The notes beneath the pieces are model-generated. The model had not been told where the DNA came from. It did no database searches and saw only the letters and a list, made by a program, of their open reading frames with translations. The translations under genes and the position numbers were made by a program. A stretch of DNA of 64,000 nt from DAOMNN01 sp035443825 (GTDB taxonomy: Bacteria > Pseudomonadota > Gammaproteobacteria > Burkholderiales > Rhodocyclaceae), in contig DAOMNN010000002.1 in assembly GCA_035443825.1 (NCBI GenBank), forward strand, positions 23,937 through 87,936, given 5' to 3'. Below are positions 46,500-54,934 of the stretch, in pieces; the first letter of the stretch is position 1, and each line of letters starts with the position of its first letter.

Positions 46500-47950
46500 G
46501 AAACGGGTTCCGTGGCGGGCAGGACCACCGAGAATACCGTACCGACGCCTTCGCTGCTTTCGACGTCGATGCTGCCGCCCATCTGCTGCACAAGTTGATA
46601 CGTCACCCATAGCCCGAGGCCGTGCCCCTCGGCGGTCGCACCCACGAAGGGCTCGAACAGATGGGCCAGGCGATCGCGCGCGATGGGCTGCCCCTGGTTC
46701 GATACCCGTAACTGGAGGAATGTCGCCTCGCGGCGTATGTCGCAAAGGATCTCGCTGCCCGCCTCCGCCGCCTGCACGGCATTGAGCAATAGGTTCAGCA
46801 GGATCTGACGTACCTGGGTGGAAGGCAGTGGGGCCGGCTCGGTGAGAGTTCCGCGCCACACCAGATGGACCCGCTGTTTGACGATGTGTGGCTGCAGCAG
46901 GGTCTGAATGTCATCGAGATCGTGTGCGGTCAAGGGATGGCTTTGCAGACGGGCTTCGACGAGCAGTGCTGCAACCGTTTCCTTGATCTGCATGAGTCCG
47001 CGCTCCAGCAGCGGCAGCGTCTTGGTGGTCATATGCTCGGGTTGACCATGACGCTTGAAGGTGCTGATCGCGTTGAGCATGCCGCCGAGCGGGTTGTTGA
47101 TTTCGTGCGCGATGCCCGCCGTAATCCGGCCTATCGCCGCAAGGCGCTCGCTGGCGATGATCTGCTGCTCCAGCGCTTCCTTTTCGCGCAGCGCGCCCAG
47201 CATCAGCTTGAGCTGCGTGCCGGCTCGGCCGATCTCGTCACGCGATTCATACAGGCGGCATTCCGCCTCGGCCGGGATGTTGTCGCCGACCCGGCTCATG
47301 CAGTCGGCAAGCTGAATGAGCGGATCCGCCATTCTGCGTCCCCAGTACCAACTGATCGGCAGCAGAATCGCGAGCACCAGCAAGGTTATCAACGCAGCGC
47401 GATTGACGATACTCACGAACCGCGGCTGGAAGATCGACTTCGGATACTCCATGACGAGGGTACCCAAGGGCACACCATCGAACACGATCGGCATCAACAG
47501 ATGAAACTCCCTGGCTTCGGGCAACTCGATGGCTCTGCTCGACACCAGTTTCGCTGCATCGAGCTCCTGCGCCAGCCGGGCATAAGTCGCCCCGAGCTGT
47601 GCGAGGTCCATCTGAATGGGGTGTTCCCGGGGTCTGGTCGACGTATAGACCCGCTTGCGCGAATCGAGTACAAGCATCGTCTCCGCACCGAGCGAAGCGG
47701 GCGATTCGGTCTGAACGGGCATGCTGATGATCTCGTACGCACGCCACAGGTCGTCGTGAAGCATGGGGGTGATTAGCGTCATCGCGAGAACCTGCCCGAG
47801 GCTCTCGGCATTCTCGAAAAGGTCGGTGCGCAACTGATCATACTCGCGGGTGACGTTCGCAGCGGTGAGCATGACCGCAGTCACGAGCACAAGCAGTGTT
47901 GCACGCAGCGGGATCTTGTAGCGGAAACTGAGATCGCGAAAGCGCATCAT
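46496..47950 (-). CDS. arxS: Membrane sensor histidine kinase (ArxS/AioS type)
   Basis: The product is 484 residues. Two membrane helices (about 16-33 and 184-203) enclose a periplasmic sensor domain. A HAMP-like segment follows, then the phosphoacceptor His282 in AHEINNPLGG and a C-terminal ATPase domain (NLLLNAVQAA, GHGLGLWVTYQLV). It should phosphorylate the adjacent regulator. The periplasmic domain probably contacts the binding protein encoded just upstream, as AioS does with AioX. Confidence 0.87.
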   Translation of the reverse strand: MMRFRDLSFRYKIPLRATLLVLVTAVMLTAANVTREYDQLRTDLFENAESLGQVLAMTLITPMLHDDLWRAYEIISMPVQTESPASLGAETMLVLDSRKRVYTSTRPREHPIQMDLAQLGATYARLAQELDAAKLVSSRAIELPEAREFHLLMPIVFDGVPLGTLVMEYPKSIFQPRFVSIVNRAALITLLVLAILLPISWYWGRRMADPLIQLADCMSRVGDNIPAEAECRLYESRDEIGRAGTQLKLMLGALREKEALEQQIIASERLAAIGRITAGIAHEINNPLGGMLNAISTFKRHGQPEHMTTKTLPLLERGLMQIKETVAALLVEARLQSHPLTAHDLDDIQTLLQPHIVKQRVHLVWRGTLTEPAPLPSTQVRQILLNLLLNAVQAAEAGSEILCDIRREATFLQLRVSNQGQPIARDRLAHLFEPFVGATAEGHGLGLWVTYQLVQQMGGSIDVESSEGVGTVFSVVLPATEPVS

Positions 47951-47983
47951 TTCAGTACGCGCCGCGTCGTCCCAAGCGCACTG

Positions 47984-48025
47984 AAGCCCCCTTGGGGGAC
48001 AGAGAGCGCAGTGAGCGTGGGGCTT
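47984..48025. repeat. Nested inverted repeat between arxS and arxX
   Basis: An outer pair AAGCCCC/GGGGCTT encloses an inner CCCCCTTGGGGG and a GAGCGCAGTGAGCG stretch. The whole fills the short space between two genes that would otherwise be continuous. It resembles the REP-like intergenic elements common in betaproteobacteria and could limit read-through or stabilise the arxX message. I could not check other copies, since none is evident in the window. Confidence 0.5.
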
Positions 48026-48033
48026 GTTCCATT

Positions 48034-48894
48034 TCAGCGCTGATCGACGAGTCGTGCCATTTCCCGAATTTCGTCGAACATATCCGGGGTGCCGGCCACG
48101 AAGCCGTCCAGGTTCAGCGTCTCAAGGAGACGTTCTCCCTCGGGGTCGCCGCGCATGTCGAGAAATACGTTCTGGACGATAGTGAACACTGCCGAATCGA
48201 CGTCCTTGCGCGCAACGAACGGGGGGAAACCGTAGACCGGGGAAGTTGACACGACGCGCGTCCTTGCGGTGATCTCGGGACGGATTCGGGCAAGCGTTTC
48301 CCATACGTAGCCGGCGACAGCTCCTCCGTCGGCCAGGCCGACCGCAACCGCCTCGACCACCTTGCGGTGCGACCAGGTATAGAAGCTGCGACGGAAGAAC
48401 TGTTCGTAGTTGCGCCCTTCACGGTGGAGCAGGAATCGCGGATAAAGTGAGCCAGAGAACGAATTAGGGTCCGAGAACGCGAATACACGGCCGGCCAGAT
48501 CGTTCATTCCATGAATTTCGCCCTCATCATGTCTTGCGATCAGATAGGACCGATACTCGGGCTTGCCGAGATGCAACGGCACCGCCATCAACTTGAGCCG
48601 ATCCCGATCCATCACATACGGATAGCCGCACATCCATGCCATGTCCAGCGACTTGGCATTGACCTGCTCGGAGATCTCGCGATAACTCGAACGTTGAACG
48701 AACGAGACCTGCAGCCCTGTCTTGAAAGCCAGGTAGTCCCGCCAACGGTTCAGGAAGGCGGCCTGATCATCCAGAAACACCGGCGTCAATCCAATGCGTA
48801 GAACATTGCCCAGGACATTCACAGAGCCCAATGCGGGTGCCGCTACCCCCAGCGCAGCCGCTCCCAGACCCTTCAGGAATACACGCCTCTCCAT
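48034..48894 (-). CDS. arxX: PhnD-like periplasmic binding protein (ArxX/AioX type)
   Basis: This 286-residue protein has a Tat-like leader (RRVFLKG) and a PhnD-type phosphonate/phosphite binding fold (LRIGLTPVF, ADGGAVAGYVWETL). It has a single Cys, Cys89, in AWMCGYPY. AioX of arsenite oxidisers is a PhnD-like sensor whose conserved Cys binds As(III), so Cys89 is the candidate arsenite ligand. No transporter partner is encoded nearby. Instead the kinase follows, as in aioXSR/arxXSR. A substrate-capture role in phosphonate uptake is therefore unlikely. Confidence 0.85.
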   Translation of the reverse strand: MERRVFLKGLGAAALGVAAPALGSVNVLGNVLRIGLTPVFLDDQAAFLNRWRDYLAFKTGLQVSFVQRSSYREISEQVNAKSLDMAWMCGYPYVMDRDRLKLMAVPLHLGKPEYRSYLIARHDEGEIHGMNDLAGRVFAFSDPNSFSGSLYPRFLLHREGRNYEQFFRRSFYTWSHRKVVEAVAVGLADGGAVAGYVWETLARIRPEITARTRVVSTSPVYGFPPFVARKDVDSAVFTIVQNVFLDMRGDPEGERLLETLNLDGFVAGTPDMFDEIREMARLVDQR

Positions 48895-49009
48895 CACCAC
48901 CGCTCTACCTGAAAACTCGTTCCGAGCCGAGTGTACAGCCTTCCCGAACGCACCGCGAGTCTGCCGGCAGGTCGGGGAAGTACACACTTCCCGGACTTGT
49001 GACCCCCAG

Positions 49010-49025
49010 GTTACCTGCAGGTAAC
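49010..49025. promoter_or_regulatory. Candidate ArxR binding site 1
   Basis: This is a perfect 16-bp palindrome, GTTACC-TGCA-GGTAAC. It fits the pattern GTTNC-N6-GNAAC that I recall being proposed for AioR sites. It lies about 100 bp upstream of the -24/-12 promoter, where a sigma-54 activator would bind. Confidence 0.7.
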
Positions 49026-49052
49026 GTCCAGGGATGGAGCCCTGGTCAGTCG

Positions 49053-49068
49053 GTTACCCTTCGGTAAC
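49053..49068. promoter_or_regulatory. Candidate ArxR binding site 2
   Basis: This second copy, GTTACC-CTTC-GGTAAC, has the same arms and spacing as site 1. The centres are 43 bp apart, close to four helical turns, so both dimers would sit on the same face of the DNA. A CCAGGG/CCCTGG inverted repeat lies between the two sites. Confidence 0.7.
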
Positions 49069-49110
49069 GCCACACCCCGTTCCCCCTTGAGTCCATGTGG
49101 TTTTTCACGG

Positions 49111-49126
49111 TGGCACGAATGATGCA
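49111..49126 (+). promoter_or_regulatory. Sigma-54 (-24/-12) promoter of the arx operon
   Basis: TGGCACGAATGATGCA has the GG and GC dinucleotides with exactly ten bases between them and only one mismatch to TGGCACG-N4-TTGCA. Transcription should start at about 49137, essentially at the predicted start codon of the first gene. Confidence 0.82.
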
Positions 49127-49137
49127 GATAAGTGCGC

Positions 49138-50352
49138 ATGTCCGTACACCATCGCCCTGCTGCAAGTCTGTCCAGGATCGCACCACACGCACGTCTGTGG
49201 GGAAACCGTGAAGCCTGCCTTGCGCAGCGCTACGCCGGCGTGGACTGCGCGATGTGTATCGAGGAGTGCCCGACTGGCGCGTTGTCGATCTCGAAAGACG
49301 GGTTCGTGGCGACGCCGCACTGTGTCGATTGTGGTCGCTGCGCCGCCGTTTGTCCGACCCACGCGTTTTCGCTGAGCGGAGTCCGGGTCGACGTCCCCGA
49401 GCAGACATCAGGCATCATCTCGATCGAATGCCTCAAGGTACCCGAGCAGATCAGCGTCGCAAACGCGGTGCGCGTACCCTGTACTGGCGCGCTCTCGACA
49501 GCGCAATTCCTCGCTCTGGCGAACGCCTCCGACGGAAAGGGCGTCGAGGTGGTCGACCGCGGCTGGTGCACTCGCTGCAGTGCCGGCGGCAGCACACATC
49601 CGGCCGAGGTGCGAATGGCGGAGGCGAACGCGCTGCTGGCGCAAATGGGCATCCCCTCTGACCAGTGCATAGGCTTCAGCGACCGCTTCGTTCCAGCGCA
49701 ACTTTGCCCCGATTCAATTCCCGACCCGGACCTTCGCCACGGCGTCAGTCGACGTGGTTTTCTACGTCATCTTGTCGGTCAGGTCGCCAGGACTGTTGAA
49801 GACGCCACCGCCCCCGAGACCATCGGGACACCCGGCCCGATCCACGGCCATGCGCGAATCCTTCCGGTCGAACGGCTCGCGATCCTGAGCGAACTCCGGC
49901 ACGTTGCCACGCGAACCGGGGCGAGCCTGCCTGCCTCCCTCTTTCACGATGTCTCGATCGCAGGCGAATGCCGACATCACCAGGTGTGCGCCGCAACCTG
50001 CGCGGTTGCGGCGCTTCGCGTCCGCGAAGACTCGTCCGACAGCGGCATCGATTTCCATCCGGCGCTGTGCATCGGCTGCGGTGCCTGCGTGCGCAGCTGC
50101 CCCGAGCAGGCACTTCACGTGACACCGGCGACCGAGCCTGCCCAGCCGGGCGATGTCCGCGCGCTGACGCGGCATCAGTTGATGGACTGTTTCGACTGCG
50201 GCACCCGCTTTGCCGACGATCAGGGTGCCGACGACCATGAGCCCCTTTGCCCGAGCTGCCGGAAATCCCGGAATCTCGGCAAGTCGCTCTTTTCCCGGCT
50301 TTTCGCACCAACCGGCGAGAACAACACGATTCGATCAGGAGGGTATCGATGA
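49138..50352 (+). CDS. arxB': Multi-cluster ferredoxin-like protein (ArxB')
   Basis: This 404-residue protein has several Cys motifs. They include CAMCIEECP and CVDCGRCAAVCP near the N-terminus, a single CTRC near 143, and CIGCGACVRSCP near 315. A C-terminal CxxC pair (CFDCG...CPSC) looks like a zinc ribbon. It has no signal peptide. In known arx clusters the first gene encodes such an extra iron-sulfur protein of unclear role. ATG at 49138 is chosen over a GTG at 49132 because of the mapped -24/-12 promoter; no ribosome-binding site precedes either, so the mRNA may be leaderless. Confidence 0.8.
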   Translation: MSVHHRPAASLSRIAPHARLWGNREACLAQRYAGVDCAMCIEECPTGALSISKDGFVATPHCVDCGRCAAVCPTHAFSLSGVRVDVPEQTSGIISIECLKVPEQISVANAVRVPCTGALSTAQFLALANASDGKGVEVVDRGWCTRCSAGGSTHPAEVRMAEANALLAQMGIPSDQCIGFSDRFVPAQLCPDSIPDPDLRHGVSRRGFLRHLVGQVARTVEDATAPETIGTPGPIHGHARILPVERLAILSELRHVATRTGASLPASLFHDVSIAGECRHHQVCAATCAVAALRVREDSSDSGIDFHPALCIGCGACVRSCPEQALHVTPATEPAQPGDVRALTRHQLMDCFDCGTRFADDQGADDHEPLCPSCRKSRNLGKSLFSRLFAPTGENNTIRSGGYR

Positions 50353-50421
50353 CACCACGCAGCACACCCGTTTGCCATACCGCGGCACCAAACCACACTT
50401 GCAACTGAGGAGAAACCGGCG

Positions 50422-52905
50422 ATGAACGTATTTCAGACCCTGATGAACAGGCGGCGCTTCCTCAAGACCGGGGCAGCGGCGGGCGCGACCGGCGCCGCCG
50501 TGACCGGTCTGGGCGGACTGCCGGGACTGACACCGGTCAAGGAGGCCAAGGCCCAGGCAGCGGCCGGCCAGACCACGATCACGAAGAACATCTGCCATCA
50601 GTGCCCGGCGCGGTGCGGCATCGATGTGTATACGACCGACGGTCGGGTACATGCAATCTACGGTAATACCGATCACCCGATCGCCAACGGCAAGCTCTGC
50701 CCGAAGGGGCATCTGGGCACCTATATCCTGTATGACCAGGACCGCTGGAAAGGCCCGATGAAGCGCACCAACCCAAAAAAGGGACGGAACGAGGACCCGG
50801 GCTTCGTTCCCATCTCCTGGGACGAAGCGCTCGACACGATCGCCGGGCGGCTACAGAACCTGCGTGACAAAGGCGAATCGCACCGCTTCGCATTGTTCTA
50901 CGGCCGCGGCTGGGGAGCATCCTGTGCGGGCCTGCAGGGCCCCTTCGGAAAGCTGTACGGGTCGCCCAACGTCGCGATCGGACACGCCTCCATGTGCTCT
51001 GAGGGCTCAAAGCGTGCCAAGAAGGCCACCGACGGCAACGATTCGTACAATGCCTACGATTACCGCAACACCAACTATCTGCTCATCTTCGGCGCTGGCT
51101 TCCTCGAGGCCTTCCGTCCATACAACTACCTGATGCAGATGTGGGGACACATGCGGACCAAAAGTCCCAAGACGCGTGTGACCACGATCGACGTGCATGC
51201 AAACACCACCACGGCCGCCTCCGATCGGGCCCTGTACATCAAGCCCGGCACCGACGGCGCACTTGCGCTCGCGATCGCACACGTCATGCTCACCGAAGGC
51301 CTGTGGGACAAGGAGTTCGTCGGGGACTTCCGCTATCCGGGCTCACGCTTCCGAAGCGGCGAGCGCATTCCGGCGGGCAGCTTTGCCGAAAAATGGACGC
51401 ACGGCATCGAGCAGTGGTGGAACGAGGAACTGAAGGATCGCACCCCCGAATGGGCCGAAACGATCACGACCATCCCGGCCCGGCACATCCGCACCGTGGC
51501 GCGCGAGTTCGGCAGTACGCGCCCCGCGATGGCGATCTTCGAGCGGGGTCCGACCGCACACACCAACGGCACCTACAACGGCATGGCGATCCATGCCCTC
51601 AATGCCCTGACCGGTGCGCTCTTCGCCGAAGGCGGACTGCACTACCAGATGGGGCCCTCATACGGTTCGTTGCCGGTCAATGCCGACGACTACATGGACG
51701 ATTGGTCCAGGGACGGCGCGTGGAAGAAGCAGCCACGCATCGACATGGCGGGCACCGAGCGCTGGCCGACCGCCGGCACCATGATGCAGGAGGCGGGCCC
51801 GAACCACCTCAAGGGCGACCCGTACAAGCTCGATACGGCGATGTTCTACCTGACCAATCCCATCCTCACGGCACCGAACGGGCAGGTCTGGGAAGAAGCG
51901 ATGAAGGACGTGTTCATCATCGACACATCGCCGTACGGTGCAGAAACCGCGGCGTACGCCGACATCATCGTGCCGGACCACACCTACCTGGAGCGACTCC
52001 AGGATGCGCCGACCTACCCCTTCGAGGGCTGGCCGATGGCTCAATTGCGCACGCCGGCGATCGAACCGGTGCACGACACGAAGGTTTACGGCGACGTCCT
52101 GATCGAGATCGGCAAGCGTATGAAGGGACCGATGGGCGACTACTACAAGGCCCTCGGCAGCACCGAAAACGTGCTTCGGCACCTTGCCACCGGTTTCGCG
52201 AAAGATCCGGGGGACAACGGCGTCAACAGCTTCGAGACCTGGAAGGAAAAGGGTGTCTGGTACAAGAAGCCCTACCACTGGAGGCAGTGGCGTGGTGACT
52301 TCTACGAATGGGACGGCAAGGGCTACAACGTCCGCATGTCCGAAGAGGACGTCAAGGCCAAGCTGCTCAAGACGCCCTCAGGCAAGTTCGAGTTCAACTC
52401 CGGCTTCATCGCCAACCACGCGGAGAACTTCAGCAAGAAGCTTGGCGTACCGGCAAACCGTATCGGCCTGATCCAGTGGGTGCCGCCGAAGTACACGGGC
52501 GGCGGCGATCTGCATCTGGTCACGCCAAAGACGGCGATGCACGCCGAGGGCCGCGGTGCGAACCTGTCACATGCAATTGCCCTGCAGCAGCCCATGCACG
52601 GAGGCAATCGGACCGTTTTCCTCGAGATCCACCCGCAGACGGCGCGCGACCGCGGCATCAGGAATGGCGACAAGGTCAGGATCAAGTCCTCGGTGGGCTC
52701 GATCGAGGCCTACTGCAAGTTCTTCGAGGGCACCCGTCCCGACACCCTGGTGCTTCCATTCGAACATGGCCACTGGTCGATGCTCACGCGCTGGACCCAG
52801 AACCGTGGCGTCGGCCATTCGGGCGAAGTGACCGAGAACGTATCGGACCCCATCTCCGGGCTCGCGTGCTACTACACGGGCATGGTCAGCGTGGAACGGG
52901 CTTGA
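50422..52905 (+). CDS. arxA: Molybdopterin oxidoreductase, anaerobic arsenite oxidase catalytic subunit
   Basis: This 827-residue protein is a Tat-exported DMSO-reductase-family enzyme. The leader has RRRFLK (10-15). The 4Fe-4S motif Cys58-X2-Cys61-X3-Cys65-X27-Cys93 has the spacing seen in ArrA/ArxA. Cys192, in GHASMCSEG, is the expected molybdenum ligand. It would oxidise arsenite to arsenate in the periplasm. The assignment to ArxA over polysulfide, tetrathionate or sulfite enzymes rests on the flanking arxXSR-like regulators, ars genes and gene order. A GAGGAG lies nine bases before the start. Confidence 0.85.
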   Translation: MNVFQTLMNRRRFLKTGAAAGATGAAVTGLGGLPGLTPVKEAKAQAAAGQTTITKNICHQCPARCGIDVYTTDGRVHAIYGNTDHPIANGKLCPKGHLGTYILYDQDRWKGPMKRTNPKKGRNEDPGFVPISWDEALDTIAGRLQNLRDKGESHRFALFYGRGWGASCAGLQGPFGKLYGSPNVAIGHASMCSEGSKRAKKATDGNDSYNAYDYRNTNYLLIFGAGFLEAFRPYNYLMQMWGHMRTKSPKTRVTTIDVHANTTTAASDRALYIKPGTDGALALAIAHVMLTEGLWDKEFVGDFRYPGSRFRSGERIPAGSFAEKWTHGIEQWWNEELKDRTPEWAETITTIPARHIRTVAREFGSTRPAMAIFERGPTAHTNGTYNGMAIHALNALTGALFAEGGLHYQMGPSYGSLPVNADDYMDDWSRDGAWKKQPRIDMAGTERWPTAGTMMQEAGPNHLKGDPYKLDTAMFYLTNPILTAPNGQVWEEAMKDVFIIDTSPYGAETAAYADIIVPDHTYLERLQDAPTYPFEGWPMAQLRTPAIEPVHDTKVYGDVLIEIGKRMKGPMGDYYKALGSTENVLRHLATGFAKDPGDNGVNSFETWKEKGVWYKKPYHWRQWRGDFYEWDGKGYNVRMSEEDVKAKLLKTPSGKFEFNSGFIANHAENFSKKLGVPANRIGLIQWVPPKYTGGGDLHLVTPKTAMHAEGRGANLSHAIALQQPMHGGNRTVFLEIHPQTARDRGIRNGDKVRIKSSVGSIEAYCKFFEGTRPDTLVLPFEHGHWSMLTRWTQNRGVGHSGEVTENVSDPISGLACYYTGMVSVERA

Positions 52906-52930
52906 CAATCACTATTAAGGAATCAGGACA

Positions 52931-53677
52931 ATGGCAAAGTGGGGAATGGTCATAGACCTCGAGAAATGTACTGGTTGCCAGGCCTGCAGTACAGCGTGTG
53001 CGATGGAAAACAACACGCTGCCTGGCGAGTCTTGGCAGGATGTTCTCTATTACAAGGAAGGAAAGTTTCCGAACGTCAGCGTGAAGTGGTTCCCACGGCC
53101 GTGCATGCACTGCGAAAACCCGTCGTGCATGCACGTGTGCCCGACCCGGGCGACCTACAAGGATGAAAATGGCCTTGTACTGATCGACTGGAACAAGTGC
53201 ATCGGCTGCAAGTACTGCATGATTGCGTGCCCGTACGGCGTTCGCTTCTATACCGACGAAAAGGCGCTGGTCGAGCCCGATCTCAAGGAGGTGTTTCCCG
53301 GACAGGGCGGACAGCAGTGGAGTCCTCCGTTCCAGAATCCCGCTTCCGACTGGTCGAAGGGCGTGGGTATCCAGCCCAAGGGTGTCGTATCGAAGTGCAC
53401 CTTCTGCGTGCACAAGGTCAGCAAGGCCCCCCAAGGGGTCCCGGACCTCGACGAGGACATCCCGGAACTGAAGGAATTCGTGCCGGCATGCGTACGTACC
53501 TGTGCGCCCAAAGCCCGCTACTTCGGTGATCTCGACAATCCGGCCAGCAACGTGAACCGCCTGATCGCGGACAAGCGTGGCGTACGTCTCCTGGAGCACA
53601 CCGGCAACAAGCCGCAGGTGTATTACCTCGGAGACCACGGCACCGTGCCCGGTTTCGAACGTCCCGAAAAGTCCTGA
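52931..53677 (+). CDS. arxB: 4Fe-4S electron-transfer subunit (ArxB)
   Basis: This 248-residue protein carries four cubane motifs: CTGCQACSTAC, CMHCENPSCMHVCP, CIGCKYCMIACP, and CTFCVHK paired with CVRTC. It belongs to the DmsB/PsrB/TtrB group and would relay electrons between ArxA and the membrane subunit. It lacks its own signal and should be carried out by the Tat leader of ArxA. It lies 25 bp after arxA and 16 bp before arxC. Confidence 0.93.
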   Translation: MAKWGMVIDLEKCTGCQACSTACAMENNTLPGESWQDVLYYKEGKFPNVSVKWFPRPCMHCENPSCMHVCPTRATYKDENGLVLIDWNKCIGCKYCMIACPYGVRFYTDEKALVEPDLKEVFPGQGGQQWSPPFQNPASDWSKGVGIQPKGVVSKCTFCVHKVSKAPQGVPDLDEDIPELKEFVPACVRTCAPKARYFGDLDNPASNVNRLIADKRGVRLLEHTGNKPQVYYLGDHGTVPGFERPEKS

Positions 53678-53693
53678 TTAGGGAGAATTCATT

Positions 53694-54863
53694 ATGAGCA
53701 ATGCTACTCAAACAATGGACGCACCGACGAGCACCGGCAGATCGGTGATCTCGAATGCGCGGATCGGTCTCGGCGTGATTGGTCTCCTTGCAGGCCTCGC
53801 CGCTGCTGCAGGCCTGCTGACCGGCGGACATGCGACCTTCAACACGACCAGCAATCTGTCGTGGGGTTTGCCGGTATCCGCCTATGTCTTCTTCGTGCTG
53901 ACATCCACCGGCCTGACCTTCGTCGCATCCCTGGCGATGGTCTTCGGCATGAAGAACTTCTATCCGATCGCCAAGCGCTGCGTCTGGGGCGCCATCGCAA
54001 CGCTGGTCATCGGCTTCATCTCGCTCGGACTGGAGATCGGCCACCCCCTGCGCATGATCTGGGCGGTCCCGCTGAACCTGCAGGTACGTTCTCCGATGTT
54101 CTGGATGGGGCTGTTCTACACGGCGTACGGGGTATTTCTGATCTGGAAATTCATGCTCATCAACAAGGGAGACTGGGACAGCTCCACGAGTCGCAAGGTC
54201 GGCATCGCATCCCTGCTGACCGTAGTATTTGCCCATGCGACCCTTGGATCGGTGTTCGGGATGATGGCGATGCGGCCCTTCTGGTATGGCGGCATGGTCC
54301 CGGTCTATTTCCTGATCACCGCCTTCCTCTCCGGTCTGGCCTTTATCATGCTGTTCATCAACCTCGACTACGGAGTCGATCACGGCAACATGTCGGATGG
54401 CGCGCGAAAGGCGATGAGCGAGCAGTTGCCGATCATCTTCACGATCGTGCTTGGCCTCGTGATCGTATTCACGATCGCGAAGACCATCACCGGCTTGTGG
54501 ACCAATGTCAATGAGGTGCAGATCGTCACCCGGCACATCGTTTCGTCGTTCTGGTTCCAGTTCGAGTTGTGGATCGGCATGGTGTTGCCGTTCCTCCTCA
54601 TGCTGAGTGCCAAGCGCTCCGATCCGAGAATGCAGACGCTGGCAGGCGGCCTGGTCATCGTTGCATTGTTCATCGGACGTTACGAGTACGTGGTCGGCGG
54701 TCAGCTCGTACCCTTGTTCAAGGGTGCATGGTATGACGACCTGATTGCCTACACGCCGTCGATGACGGAAATTGGGGTCGTCGTGCTGGCCGTATCGGTC
54801 GGTCTCCTGCTGTACGGGTATGGAGACAAGAAACTCAAGCTTTCCGATGCACCCAAGATCTGA
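53694..54863 (+). CDS. arxC: NrfD-like membrane anchor (ArxC)
   Basis: This 389-residue integral membrane protein of the NrfD/PsrC type has about nine helices. It exchanges electrons with the quinone pool. The charged residues in ISLGLEIGHPLRMIW and in FQFELWIGMVLP are typical of the quinone-interacting part. It has no haem-binding motif. Confidence 0.92.
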   Translation: MSNATQTMDAPTSTGRSVISNARIGLGVIGLLAGLAAAAGLLTGGHATFNTTSNLSWGLPVSAYVFFVLTSTGLTFVASLAMVFGMKNFYPIAKRCVWGAIATLVIGFISLGLEIGHPLRMIWAVPLNLQVRSPMFWMGLFYTAYGVFLIWKFMLINKGDWDSSTSRKVGIASLLTVVFAHATLGSVFGMMAMRPFWYGGMVPVYFLITAFLSGLAFIMLFINLDYGVDHGNMSDGARKAMSEQLPIIFTIVLGLVIVFTIAKTITGLWTNVNEVQIVTRHIVSSFWFQFELWIGMVLPFLLMLSAKRSDPRMQTLAGGLVIVALFIGRYEYVVGGQLVPLFKGAWYDDLIAYTPSMTEIGVVVLAVSVGLLLYGYGDKKLKLSDAPKI

Positions 54864-54889
54864 CTAGACGCCAAGGCGTATTCTCAGCA

Positions 54890-54915
54890 ACGGGCGGGGT
54901 CGGTGCCCCGCCCGT
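54890..54915 (+). other. Stable hairpin between arxC and arxD
   Basis: A 10-bp perfect stem (ACGGGCGGGG and its complement) with a 6-base loop lies 26 bp after the arxC stop. No T-run follows, so it is not a classical terminator. It could lower expression of the chaperone relative to the enzyme subunits, or protect the upstream message. Confidence 0.6.
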
Positions 54916-54934
54916 CACATATGGACGGCATCGA

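Noticed and set aside
50422..54863. Reading the molybdoenzyme operon as SoeABC (sulfite oxidase) or tetrathionate reductase
   Set aside because: Sulfur context makes this tempting, but the PhnD-like sensor, sigma-54 regulator, ars genes and leading ferredoxin gene fit arx better. SoeA also normally lacks a Tat leader.
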